Counted from the stretch's first letter, positions 50,355 through 58,493 are shown. The stretch is DNA of 64,000 nucleotides from Streptomyces sp. DvalAA-43 (GCF_900091725.1 NZ_FMBW01000077.1:62001-126000); one strand, 5' to 3'. Notes: generated by a model not told the origin, from the sequence alone. Made by a program: numbers and translations.

Positions 50355-51719
50355 ATGAGACACCTCGCACCACCGAGAACACCCGCCGCGCTGCTGCTCT
50401 GCTGCTCGCTCCTGCTGGCCGCGGCGGCCGCGGTCCTCGGTCTCGCGCCGACGGCCCGCGCCGAGGACGCGCTGGGCACCCTGACGTTCCCGGTCGCCTC
50501 GGGGATGACCGCCGACAACCCGACCTTCCCCCGTGTCACCACCGACGGCCCCTGCCCCGCCGAGAACGCCCAGCAGGTCTCCCTGGTGCTGGCCAAGCCG
50601 GGCGGTGGGACGGTCACCCTGGGGAAGACGACCGTCGGCGCCCCGTTCGACCAGGGGCCGTTCGGCGCCGACATCCCCGCCGGGAAGTCCCTCGAATCCC
50701 TGCTGCGGAGCTGGATCCCCGGCGGGTCCCTGGACGGTACGTACGACGTCCGGCTCATGTGCCGCGACGCCGCCAACATCGGCGGCACGTACTTCCCCGC
50801 GAAGATCCAGGTCACCGGCGACTCCTGGACCCTTCAGGCGGCCGCCGCCACCACGACCGCCCTCACCGCCGCCCCGGCCACCGCCCCCGCCGGGACCGAG
50901 GTCGTGCTGAAGGCCGCCGTCACGCCCCCGGCCGCCGCCGGGAAGGTCACCTTCCTGGACGGGACCACCGAGCTGGGCAGCGCCGACGTCGCCTCCGGGA
51001 CCGCCGGGCTGAGGACGAAGACGCTGGCCGAGGGCGCCCACACGCTCACCGCGAGGTTCGTCCCGGCGGACTCCGGCGCCTACGCGGAATCCGTCTCCGC
51101 CGCCGTCGCCCACACCGTCACCGAGGCGGGCTCCTCGCCCTCCCCGGACCCGGGCGACACCGGCAGTCCCAGCCCGGACACGCCCGCCGACCTCGACGTC
51201 ACCGACGCGGACGGCAAGGCGCTGGAGGCCAACCCGACGCTCACCGCCGGGCAGAAGGTCCTCATCACCGCCCGCGGCTACACCAAGGGCGCCAAGGTGA
51301 AGGTCGCCCTCGCCGACAGCGCGGCCGTCTTCCCCGACGCCACCGCCGACGCCGAAGGCACCGTCTCCGCCTACGCGTTCACCGTCCCGGCGGACATCGA
51401 GGACGGCTCGTACACCCTCACCCTCGCCGAGCCGGGGACCGGCGGCCACAGCGTCGAGTTCCTCTTCGCCATCGGTGACGCACCGGGCCCCGACCCGGGC
51501 CCGAGCGACACCGCGGGCGCGGACGACGGCGGGGCCTCGGGGTCGTCCACCGGAGGTTCGGCCACCGGCGGCTCGGGCGGCGGCCCGGACACCGCCACCG
51601 GCCCGCTCGCCTCGACCGGCACCAGCGCGCTCGCGCTCGGCACGGCGGCGCTCGCGCTCTGCGGGCTCGGCACCGCGCTCGTGCTGCACACCCGCCGCAA
51701 GGGCCTGCTCCGGTTCTGA
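50355..51719 (+). CDS. Ig-domain surface protein with LASTG sorting signal
   Basis: A 454-residue exported protein. The signal peptide has a Leu/Ala core and ends near TARAED. Residues about 30-165 are a novel beta-rich region with two Cys (DGPCPAENA, RLMCRDAA). Residues about 170-260 form a bacterial Ig-like repeat domain (TALTAAPATAPAGTEVVLKA, AGKVTFLDGTTELGS). A second Ig-like unit (TLTAGQKVLITARGYTKGAKVKV) follows, then a Gly/Ser linker and PLASTG, a hydrophobic segment (ALALGTAALALCGLGTALVL) and RRKGLL. That is a cell-wall sorting signal of the LAxTG type used by class E sortases of Streptomyces. ATG 50355 follows GGGGGGACCGACCACC. Confidence 0.85.
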   Translation: MRHLAPPRTPAALLLCCSLLLAAAAAVLGLAPTARAEDALGTLTFPVASGMTADNPTFPRVTTDGPCPAENAQQVSLVLAKPGGGTVTLGKTTVGAPFDQGPFGADIPAGKSLESLLRSWIPGGSLDGTYDVRLMCRDAANIGGTYFPAKIQVTGDSWTLQAAAATTTALTAAPATAPAGTEVVLKAAVTPPAAAGKVTFLDGTTELGSADVASGTAGLRTKTLAEGAHTLTARFVPADSGAYAESVSAAVAHTVTEAGSSPSPDPGDTGSPSPDTPADLDVTDADGKALEANPTLTAGQKVLITARGYTKGAKVKVALADSAAVFPDATADAEGTVSAYAFTVPADIEDGSYTLTLAEPGTGGHSVEFLFAIGDAPGPDPGPSDTAGADDGGASGSSTGGSATGGSGGGPDTATGPLASTGTSALALGTAALALCGLGTALVLHTRRKGLLRF

Positions 51720-51883
51720 CGCACGGGGGCGGGGGCCCCGGCCCCCGCCCGCCCCGTGCGGGCTCCTGTCCGCCCCGTGCCGGAACGGGCCTCCGCCCGC
51801 CCCTCTCCGGTACCGGCCCCCGCCCGACCCGTTCCCGTACCGGCCTCCGCCCCCGACCCGCCCCGACGAGGAGCGCACCCGAC

Positions 51884-52831
51884 GTGACGACCGTGCTGAC
51901 CCCGCCGCCACCGGCGGCCCCCGCCCCACCCATCGCGCCGCCCCCGCCGGGGCCCGGAGCCGCGCCCCGGCCCCCCGCCCGCCCGGGTCTCGCCCTGGCC
52001 GGAGCGGCGCTCTGCGTCCTCGCGGCCGTCCTCCTCGGCTTCGCCGCCGCCCTCACGGTCGTCGGCCACCTCCAGCACGCCCGCGACCAGCGGACCGGCT
52101 ACGCCGAACTGCGCGGACAACTCGCGCTCGGCACCGCCCCGGTGGGCCAGCGCACCTACGACGACAAGCCGATCGCCCCGGGGGCGCCCGTCGCCCTCCT
52201 GCGCATCCCCGCCCTCGGCCTGCGCGAGGTCGTCGGCGAGGGCACCACCTCCGGCATCCTGATGTCCGGCCCCGGACACCGCCGCGACACCCCGATGCCC
52301 GGCCAGGCGGGCACCAGCGTGATCATGGGGCGCCAGTGGGGGTACGGCAGCCCGTTCAACGGCCTGTCGAAGCTCCCCGCCGGGACGCGGATCGAGGTGA
52401 CGACCGGTCAGGGCCGGGCCGTGTTCGCGGTGTCGGCGGTCCGGCGCTCGGGCGACAAGCTTCCGGCCCCCGCCGGGAACCGCGGCCGGCTCACCCTCGT
52501 GACCGCGTCCGGCAGCCCGTACACCCCCGCGGGCGTGCTCTACGTCGACGCCGAGCTCGCCACCCCCGTCCAGCCCAGCCCGCCCCGCCCCCTCCGCCTC
52601 GGCTGGATCGCCCCCGCCGAGGAGCCGCTCGGCGGGGAGAGCGGCGAGGGCGGAGCCTGGCTCGCGGTCTTCCTCTGGTCGCAGGCCCTGCTGGCCGCCG
52701 CGCTCCTCACGGTCTGGCTGCACCGGGTCTGGGGGAGCTGGCAGACGTGGATCACCGCCGTACCCGTGCTCACCGCGCTCGGCCTCGCGGTCGCCGGCGC
52801 CGCCACCAGGCTTCTCCCCAACCTGCTCTGA
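51884..52831 (+). CDS. Sortase-fold membrane protein lacking the catalytic residues (pseudo-sortase)
   Basis: A 315-residue protein with a Pro-rich cytoplasmic leader, a membrane helix (GLALAGAALCVLAAVLLGFAA), a sortase beta-barrel domain and two more helices at the C-terminus. The domain shows the class E/F layout: VALLRIPALGLREVVGEGT, MSGPGHRRDTPMPGQAGTSV, YGSPFNGLSKLPAGTRIEV and GRLTLVTASGSP. The catalytic His position (AGH in active enzymes) is Arg about 150 (MGRQWGYG), the nucleophilic Cys of TLVTC is Ala about 208 (TLVTAS), and the Arg position is Val/Leu (PAGVLYV). It is therefore probably not a transpeptidase. GTG start with GAGGAG upstream. Confidence 0.85.
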   Translation: MTTVLTPPPPAAPAPPIAPPPPGPGAAPRPPARPGLALAGAALCVLAAVLLGFAAALTVVGHLQHARDQRTGYAELRGQLALGTAPVGQRTYDDKPIAPGAPVALLRIPALGLREVVGEGTTSGILMSGPGHRRDTPMPGQAGTSVIMGRQWGYGSPFNGLSKLPAGTRIEVTTGQGRAVFAVSAVRRSGDKLPAPAGNRGRLTLVTASGSPYTPAGVLYVDAELATPVQPSPPRPLRLGWIAPAEEPLGGESGEGGAWLAVFLWSQALLAAALLTVWLHRVWGSWQTWITAVPVLTALGLAVAGAATRLLPNLL

Positions 52832-52855
52832 AAAAACAGGAGTTGACGCATCCCG

Positions 52856-53692
52856 ATGACCGAGACCATGCCGCTGCCCGTCACCGCGCCGAACCGGGCG
52901 CGTACCGTCACCGCTTCCCCCGCCACCCTCGAAGCCGAGGCGGTGTCCGCCTGGTTCGGCGACCACAAGGTGCTGGACCGGGTCTCCCTGCACATGCCCG
53001 CGCTGGAGGTCACCGCCCTGATCGGCCCCTCGGGCTGCGGCAAGTCGACCTTCCTGCGCATCCTCAACCGGATGCACGAGCTGATCGGCTCCGCCTCCCT
53101 GGCCGGCCGGGTCCTGCTGGACGGCGAGGACATCTACGACCGGGGCCGCCGCATCACCCGCGCCCGCCGCGAGATCGGCATGGTCTTCCAGAAGCCCAAC
53201 CCGTTCCCCGCGATGTCCCTGTACGACAACGTCCTGGCCGGTCTGAAGCTCAACGGCATCAAGGCGTCCAGGGACGGCCGGGACGACCTCGTCGAGGAGT
53301 GCCTGACCAAGGCGGGCCTCTGGCGCGAGGTCAAGGACCGGCTCCGCCAGCCCGGTGGCGCGCTCTCCGGCGGACAGCAGCAACGCCTGTGCATCGCACG
53401 GTCGTTGGCGGTACGCCCCCGGGTGCTCCTGATGGACGAACCCTGCTCCGCGCTCGACCCGACCTCCACCCGCCGGATCGAGGAGACCATCGCCGATCTC
53501 CGCGAGGAGGTCACCATCGTGATCGTCACGCACAACATGCAGCAGGCGGCGCGGGTCTCCGACCACTGCGCGTTCTTCCTCGCCGAACAGGGCACGCCCG
53601 GCGTCATCGTCGAACACGGCCCGACCGACGAGATGTTCAACTCCCCGCAGGACACCCGGACCGCCGACTACGTGAACGGCCGCTTCGGATGA
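52856..53692 (+). CDS. pstB: Phosphate-type ABC transporter ATPase PstB
   Basis: A 278-residue ATPase closing the block. It has Walker A LIGPSGCGKSTFLRILNRMHEL (PstB-specific NRM), the Q-loop GMVFQKPNPFPAMSLYDNV, the signature GGALSGGQQQRLCIARSLAV, Walker B VLLMDEPCSALDP and the switch His in IVIVTHNMQQAARVSD. It energises PstC/PstA. It starts 24 bases after the sortase-like gene, with CAGGAG upstream of ATG 52856. In ordinary pst operons PstB follows PstA directly; here five surface-protein genes intervene, and no phoU gene is adjacent. Confidence 0.93.
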   Translation: MTETMPLPVTAPNRARTVTASPATLEAEAVSAWFGDHKVLDRVSLHMPALEVTALIGPSGCGKSTFLRILNRMHELIGSASLAGRVLLDGEDIYDRGRRITRARREIGMVFQKPNPFPAMSLYDNVLAGLKLNGIKASRDGRDDLVEECLTKAGLWREVKDRLRQPGGALSGGQQQRLCIARSLAVRPRVLLMDEPCSALDPTSTRRIEETIADLREEVTIVIVTHNMQQAARVSDHCAFFLAEQGTPGVIVEHGPTDEMFNSPQDTRTADYVNGRFG

Positions 53693-53719
53693 GGCGGCGC
53701 GGGTGCGCCGCGCCGCCTC
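53691..53719. terminator. Bidirectional terminator at the pstB / phospho-sugar mutase junction
   Basis: GAGGCGGCGCGG pairs perfectly with CCGCGCCGCCTC around GTGCG. The left arm begins inside the pstB stop codon. It serves two convergent genes. Confidence 0.85.
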
Positions 53720-53731
53720 GTCCGCGCCCGC

Positions 53732-55381
53732 TCAGATCCCGGCCGCGGCCGCCAGATCGCGCTTGATCCCGGCGAGCAGCTCCGCCGCCTTCGCACGGGC
53801 CGCCGGCAGCTCGTCCGCCGAACCGACCGGCACCACGACCTCCAGGTAGCACTTGAGCTTCGGCTCGGTGCCGCTCGGGCGGACGATCACCCGGGCGCCC
53901 CGGAGGTGGTAGCGCAGCCCGTCCGTGGGCGGCAGCTGCTCCGTCCCCCGCGACAGGTCCTCGGCCGAGGTGACGGCGAGGCCCGCGAGTGCGGTCGGGG
54001 GCTGCTCGCGCAGCCGTGCCATGGCGTCCGCGATGACCGAGAGGTCCTCCACCCGGACCGACAGCTGGTCGGTGGCGTGCAGCCCGTGGTCGACCGCGAG
54101 GTCGTCGAGACGGTCGAGGAGCGTGCGCCCCTGCTCCTTCAGCACCGAGGCGAGCTCGGCGACGAGCAGGGCGGCCGTGATCCCGTCCTTGTCGCGTACG
54201 CCGTCGGGGTCGACGCAGTAGCCGAGCGCCTCCTCGTACCCGTACCGCAGGCCGTCCACCCGGGCGATCCACTTGAAGCCGGTCAGCGTCTCCTCGTGGC
54301 CGAGCCCCGCCTTCTCGGCGATCCGGCCCAGCAGCGAGGACGACACGATCGACTCGGCGAGGACACCGGTCGCGCCGCGGTCCACCAGATGGGCGGCGAG
54401 CAGCGCCCCGACCTCGTCGCCGCGCAGCATCCGCCAGCCGCCGTCGGCGCCCGGGTCCGGGACGGCGACGGCGCAGCGGTCGGCGTCCGGGTCGTTGGCG
54501 ATGACGATGTCCGGGTCCGCACGGCGCGCGGTCGCGAAGGCGAGGTCCATCGCGCCCGGCTCCTCCGGATTGGGGAAGGCCACGGTGGGGAACGCCGGGT
54601 CGGGCTCCGCCTGCTCGGCGACGAGCACCGGCGCGGGGAATCCGGCCCGGTCGAAGGCGGCGGTCAGCACGGACGTACCGACCCCGTGCATCGCCGTGTA
54701 CACGACGCGGGCGGTGCGCGGCGAGTCCGTGTCCAGCACGGAGTCCGTACGCGCCAGATAGGCGTCCAGGACCTCGTCGCCGAGGATCTCCCAGCCGTCC
54801 TCGGGGCGGGACACGCGGTCGAGCGGGCCGACCGCGGCGATCTCGGCGGCGATCTCGCCGTCCGCCGGGGGGACGATCTGCGAGCCGTCGCCGAGGTAGA
54901 CCTTGTAGCCGTTGTCGCGCGGCGGATTGTGGCTGGCGGTCACCTCGACGCCCGCGACGGCGCCCAGGTGCCGGATGGCGTACGCGAGCACGGGGGTGGG
55001 GAGCGGGCGGGGGAGCACCGCCGCGCGCAGGCCCGCGCCGGTCATCACGGCCGCGGTGTCGCGGGCGAAGTCGGCGGACTTGTACCGGGCGTCGTACCCG
55101 ACGACGACGAGACCGCCGCCCTGTCCCTGCGCCTTCAGATACGCGGCGAGCCCGGCCGCCGCGCGGATGACGACCGAGCGGTTCATCCGCATCGGGCCGG
55201 CCCCCAGCTCACCGCGGAGTCCGGCGGTGCCGAACTGCAGCGTGCCGGCGAACCGTGCGGCGAGCTCGTCGGCACTTTCGGCGGACCCGGACTCGATGAG
55301 CCGGGCGAGCTCGTCGCGGGTCTCGGGGTCGGGGTCCTCCGCCAGCCATGCCCTGGCCTGTGCGATGAGGTCCTGCTGCAC
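53732..55381 (-). CDS. Phospho-sugar mutase (phosphomannomutase family), likely phosphopentomutase
   Basis: A 549-residue alpha-D-phosphohexomutase. QFGTAGLRGELGAGPMRMN opens domain 1; VEVTASHNPPRDNGYKVY holds the phospho-Ser; VIANDPDADRCAVAVPD is the metal loop; EEALGYCVDPDGVRDKDGI binds the sugar; RPSGTEPKLKCYLEV is the phosphate-binding loop of domain 4. It starts with GTG at 55381, 60 bases after the purine nucleoside phosphorylase stop and in the same direction, so the two form an operon under the nucleoside operator. Ribose 1-phosphate to ribose 5-phosphate is therefore the likely in vivo reaction, replacing DeoB. This substrate is inferred. Confidence 0.88.
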   Translation of the reverse strand: MQQDLIAQARAWLAEDPDPETRDELARLIESGSAESADELAARFAGTLQFGTAGLRGELGAGPMRMNRSVVIRAAAGLAAYLKAQGQGGGLVVVGYDARYKSADFARDTAAVMTGAGLRAAVLPRPLPTPVLAYAIRHLGAVAGVEVTASHNPPRDNGYKVYLGDGSQIVPPADGEIAAEIAAVGPLDRVSRPEDGWEILGDEVLDAYLARTDSVLDTDSPRTARVVYTAMHGVGTSVLTAAFDRAGFPAPVLVAEQAEPDPAFPTVAFPNPEEPGAMDLAFATARRADPDIVIANDPDADRCAVAVPDPGADGGWRMLRGDEVGALLAAHLVDRGATGVLAESIVSSSLLGRIAEKAGLGHEETLTGFKWIARVDGLRYGYEEALGYCVDPDGVRDKDGITAALLVAELASVLKEQGRTLLDRLDDLAVDHGLHATDQLSVRVEDLSVIADAMARLREQPPTALAGLAVTSAEDLSRGTEQLPPTDGLRYHLRGARVIVRPSGTEPKLKCYLEVVVPVGSADELPAARAKAAELLAGIKRDLAAAAGI

Positions 55382-55440
55382 GGTGTCCGCCTTCCTGCGG
55401 GTGCGTCGTGGGTGGGTGCGCGAGACCGGCCGGGGCCGGC

Positions 55441-56265
55441 TCAGATGCGTTCGAGGACCCGGGCCAGCAGCGAACCCATCCGGGTCGCCGAGTCCCGCCC
55501 CGCCTGGAGCACCTCTTCGTGGTTGAGCGGCTCCCCGCTCAGCCCCGCCGCGAGGTTGGTGACCAGCGAGATGCCCAGCACCTCGGCACCGGCCTCGCGC
55601 GCGGCGATGGCCTCCAGCACGGTGGACATGCCGACCAGGTCGCCGCCCATCACGCGGACCATGTTGATCTCGGCCGGGGTCTCGTAGTGCGGGCCGGTGA
55701 ACTGCACGTACACGCCCTCTTCGAGGGTCTCGTCGACCTCCTTGCAGAGCGCGCGCAGCCGCGGCGAGTACAGATCCGTCAGGTCGACGAAGTTGGCGCC
55801 GACGATGGGGGAGGACGCCGTCAGGTTGATGTGGTCGCTGATCAGCACCGGCTGACCGGGGCGCATGCCCTCGCGCAGACCGCCGCAGCCGTTCGTCAGG
55901 ACGACGGTTCCGCAGCCCGCCGCGACGGCGGTACGGACCCCGTGCGCGACGGCGGCGACGCCCCGGCCCTCGTAGAAGTGGGTGCGGCCGAGGAAGACCA
56001 GGACGCGCTTCTCACCGATCTTGTACGAGCGGATCGTGCCGCCGTGCCCCTGTACGGCGGGCGCCGGGAAGCCGGGCAGCTCGGTCACCGGGAACTCGGC
56101 CTCCGGGGTGCCGAGCGCATCGCCGGCGGGTGCCCAGCCGGAACCCATCACGAGCGCGACGTCGTGGGTCTCGGCGCCGGTCAGCTCGCGCAGGCGGGCG
56201 GCGGCGTCGGCGGCGGCGGCGTACGGGTCGCCCTGGATGTGGTCCGGAATAACTGATGCGTTCAC
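55441..56265 (-). CDS. Purine nucleoside phosphorylase
   Basis: A 274-residue trimeric-type (PNP/MTAP family) phosphorylase cleaving inosine, guanosine and their deoxy forms to base plus (deoxy)ribose 1-phosphate. Family marks are DVALVMGSGWAPAGDALG, VLVFLGRTHFYEGRG, TVVLTNGCGGLREGM, VLISDHINLTASSPI, YVQFTGPHYETPAEI and GMSTVLEAIAAREAGAEVLGISLVTNLAAG. GTG 56265 (reading VNASVIPDHIQG) is chosen; the longer frame would include the operator. The operator core ends 25 bases upstream. The phospho-sugar mutase gene follows, giving a two-step pathway from purine nucleosides to ribose 5-phosphate. Confidence 0.95.
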   Translation of the reverse strand: MNASVIPDHIQGDPYAAAADAAARLRELTGAETHDVALVMGSGWAPAGDALGTPEAEFPVTELPGFPAPAVQGHGGTIRSYKIGEKRVLVFLGRTHFYEGRGVAAVAHGVRTAVAAGCGTVVLTNGCGGLREGMRPGQPVLISDHINLTASSPIVGANFVDLTDLYSPRLRALCKEVDETLEEGVYVQFTGPHYETPAEINMVRVMGGDLVGMSTVLEAIAAREAGAEVLGISLVTNLAAGLSGEPLNHEEVLQAGRDSATRMGSLLARVLERI

Positions 56266-56289
56266 GCGGACGAGGGTAGCCGGTGATTC

Positions 56290-56303
56290 CCTACGCGCGT
56301 AGA
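56290..56303. promoter_or_regulatory. Nucleoside-regulon operator, site 6
   Basis: CCTACGCGCGTAGA contains the full core CTACGCGCGTAG and lies 25 bases upstream of the GTG of purine nucleoside phosphorylase (minus strand). Confidence 0.85.
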
Positions 56304-56367
56304 TGCCCAGGAACAGAGTCTGCGCGAACTTACTCGTACTTTCACACAAAAAGGCTGGTCGACCGGG

Positions 56368-56805
56368 TCAGCAGGGGCGCTTGCGCAGTTCCATCACATA
56401 GTCGTGCGGGGCGCCCGAGGACTCCGCCGCATCGGCGATCTCGCCCAGATAGCGGGCGGACGGCAGCCCGCCCTCGTAGCCGTTGAGCACATACATCCAG
56501 GCCGGCTCCTCGCCGTCCAGGGTGTGCACCCGCACCCGCATCCGGCGGTAGATGTCGAGGCCGACGCCCTCCCACCGGTCCATGGAGTCCTCGTCCATCG
56601 GCGCCAGGTCGTACAGCGCCACGAAGACCTGGGAACGGGGTGCCTCCACCACCGTGGCGAGCGCGCCTTCCCAGCCCATCTGCTCCCCGCCGAAGGTCAG
56701 CCGCCAGCCGTTGAGCCAGCCGGTGCCGCGCAGCGGGGAATGCGGTGCGCGGCGCGTCATCAGCCGCGCGTCGAGGTTGCCGGCGTACGCGGCGTAGAGC
56801 GACAT
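56368..56805 (-). CDS. Gamma-glutamylcyclotransferase-like (AIG2 fold) protein
   Basis: A 145-residue protein starting MSLYAAYAGNLDARLMTRRAP, the Y-x-x-Y-(A/G)-(S/G)-N opening of the gamma-glutamylcyclotransferase fold. It continues with GTGWLNGWRLTFGG, VVEAPRSQVFVALYDLAPMDEDSMDRWEGVG (with the catalytic-type Glu) and YRRMRVRVHTLDGEEPAWMYVLNGYEGGLPSARYLGEIADAA. Members cyclise gamma-glutamyl dipeptides or related amines; the substrate here is unknown. It lies upstream of, and co-directional with, the phosphorylase operon, but the operator in between suggests separate transcription. Confidence 0.85.
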   Translation of the reverse strand: MSLYAAYAGNLDARLMTRRAPHSPLRGTGWLNGWRLTFGGEQMGWEGALATVVEAPRSQVFVALYDLAPMDEDSMDRWEGVGLDIYRRMRVRVHTLDGEEPAWMYVLNGYEGGLPSARYLGEIADAAESSGAPHDYVMELRKRPC

Positions 56806-57053
56806 GGGTTCGAGGGTACGGGAGGGGAAGGGGAGAACGTCGACTCCGGTGCGGAAGACCCCTTACGGGGTTCCGCGGGCCGCCCCGGGCCCCGGCGCGC
56901 ACGCCCCGGCGCACGTATGGAGGGCCCCGGGGCGAAGCACCTTGGCGCGTGCGGGACAATGAAGTACGTACTGCATTCCCCCGGGGCGCTCCCCCGGACC
57001 CCCGGCCGGGGCAGCAGACGGCCGCGGGATGACATACGCGAGGCGGACTTTTC

Positions 57054-58493
57054 GTGACCCGGATCGTGATCATCGGCGGCGGACCCGGCGGCTACGAGGC
57101 GGCGTTGGTGGGCGCCCAGCTCGGTGCGGAGGTGACCGTCGTCGACTGCGACGGCCTCGGCGGCGCGTCCGTGCTCACCGACTGCGTGCCCTCGAAGACC
57201 CTGATCGCGACGGCGGAGGTGATGACCACCTTCGACTCCTCGTACGAGGAGCTGGGGATCATCGTCGCGGACGACACCCCGCACGTGGAGCAGGCCGCCC
57301 GCGTCGTCGGCGTCGACCTCGGCAAGGTCAACCGGCGGGTGAAGCGCCTGGCGCTCGCCCAGTCGCACGACATCACCGCCTCCGTCACCCGGGCCGGCGC
57401 CCGCGTGATGCGCGGCCGCGGCCGGCTGGACGGCCTCCAGGCCGCCGACGGCTCCCGCAAGGTCGTCGTGACCGCCGCCGACGGCACCGAGGAGACCCTC
57501 ACCGCCGACGCCGTGCTGATCGCGACCGGCGGCCACCCCCGGGAGATCCCGGACGCGCTCCCCGACGGCGAGCGCATCCTGAACTGGACCCAGGTCTACG
57601 ACCTCGACGAGCTCCCCGAGGAGCTCATCGTGGTCGGCTCCGGCGTGACCGGCGCCGAGTTCGCGGGCGCCTACCAGGCGCTCGGCTCGCGCGTCACCCT
57701 CGTCTCGTCCCGCGACCGGGTGCTGCCGGGCGAGGACCCGGACGCCGCCGCCGTGCTGGAGGACGTCTTCCGCCGCCGCGGCATGAACGTCATGGCCCGC
57801 TCCCGCGCCCAGGCCGCCAAGCGCGTCGGCGACCGGGTCGAGGTCACCCTCGCCGACGGCCGGGTCATCTCCGGCTCGCACTGCCTCATGGCGGTCGGCG
57901 CGATCCCGAACAGCGCGGGCATGGGCCTGGAGGAGGCCGGGGTCCGGCTCAAGGAGTCCGGCCACATCTGGACCGACAAGGTCTCCCGCACCAGCGCGCC
58001 GGGCGTGTACGCGGCCGGTGACGTCACCGGGATCTTCGCCCTCGCCTCCGTCGCCGCCATGCAGGGCCGGATCGCGATGTACCACTTCCTCGGCGACGCG
58101 GTGGCCCCGCTGGACCTGAAGACGGTCTCCTCGAACGTCTTCACCGACCCCGAGATCGCCACCGTCGGCTACACCCAGGCCGACGTCGACGCCGGCAAGA
58201 TCGACGCCCGGGTGGTCAAGCTGCCGCTGCTGCGCAACCCGCGCGCCAAGATGCAGGGCATCCGCGACGGCTTCGTCAAGATCTTCTGCCGTCCCGGCAC
58301 CGGCATCGTGGTCGGCGGCTGTGTCGTCGCGCCGCGCGCGAGCGAACTCATCCACCCGATCTCGATCGCGGTCGACAACAATTTGACGGTAGAACAGATC
58401 GCAAACGCTTTCACCGTGTATCCGTCCCTGTCGGGTTCGATCGCGGAAGTGGCCCGGCAGTTGCACACCCGTAAGCGCGCCGGCGAGGCGTAA
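57054..58493 (+). CDS. FAD-dependent NAD(P)H-quinone oxidoreductase (LpdA-like, no redox disulfide)
   Basis: A 479-residue class I disulfide-reductase-fold flavoprotein. RIVIIGGGPGGYEAALVGAQ binds FAD, IVVGSGVTGAEFAGAYQALG binds NAD(P)H, PGVYAAGDVTGIF is the second FAD contact, and TDPEIATVGYTQ starts the dimer domain. The active-site segment reads GGASVLTDCVPSK, so only one of the two Cys of a dithiol enzyme is present, and the C-terminal HPxxSE is replaced by VYPSLSGSIAE. It is thus not a lipoamide dehydrogenase; M. tuberculosis LpdA (Rv3303c) is a similar quinone reductase. GTG start at 57054. A hairpin terminator follows at 58581. Confidence 0.88.
   Translation: MTRIVIIGGGPGGYEAALVGAQLGAEVTVVDCDGLGGASVLTDCVPSKTLIATAEVMTTFDSSYEELGIIVADDTPHVEQAARVVGVDLGKVNRRVKRLALAQSHDITASVTRAGARVMRGRGRLDGLQAADGSRKVVVTAADGTEETLTADAVLIATGGHPREIPDALPDGERILNWTQVYDLDELPEELIVVGSGVTGAEFAGAYQALGSRVTLVSSRDRVLPGEDPDAAAVLEDVFRRRGMNVMARSRAQAAKRVGDRVEVTLADGRVISGSHCLMAVGAIPNSAGMGLEEAGVRLKESGHIWTDKVSRTSAPGVYAAGDVTGIFALASVAAMQGRIAMYHFLGDAVAPLDLKTVSSNVFTDPEIATVGYTQADVDAGKIDARVVKLPLLRNPRAKMQGIRDGFVKIFCRPGTGIVVGGCVVAPRASELIHPISIAVDNNLTVEQIANAFTVYPSLSGSIAEVARQLHTRKRAGEA

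Noticed and set aside
57054..58493. Annotation as dihydrolipoamide dehydrogenase
   Set aside because: The first active-site Cys and the C-terminal catalytic His are absent.
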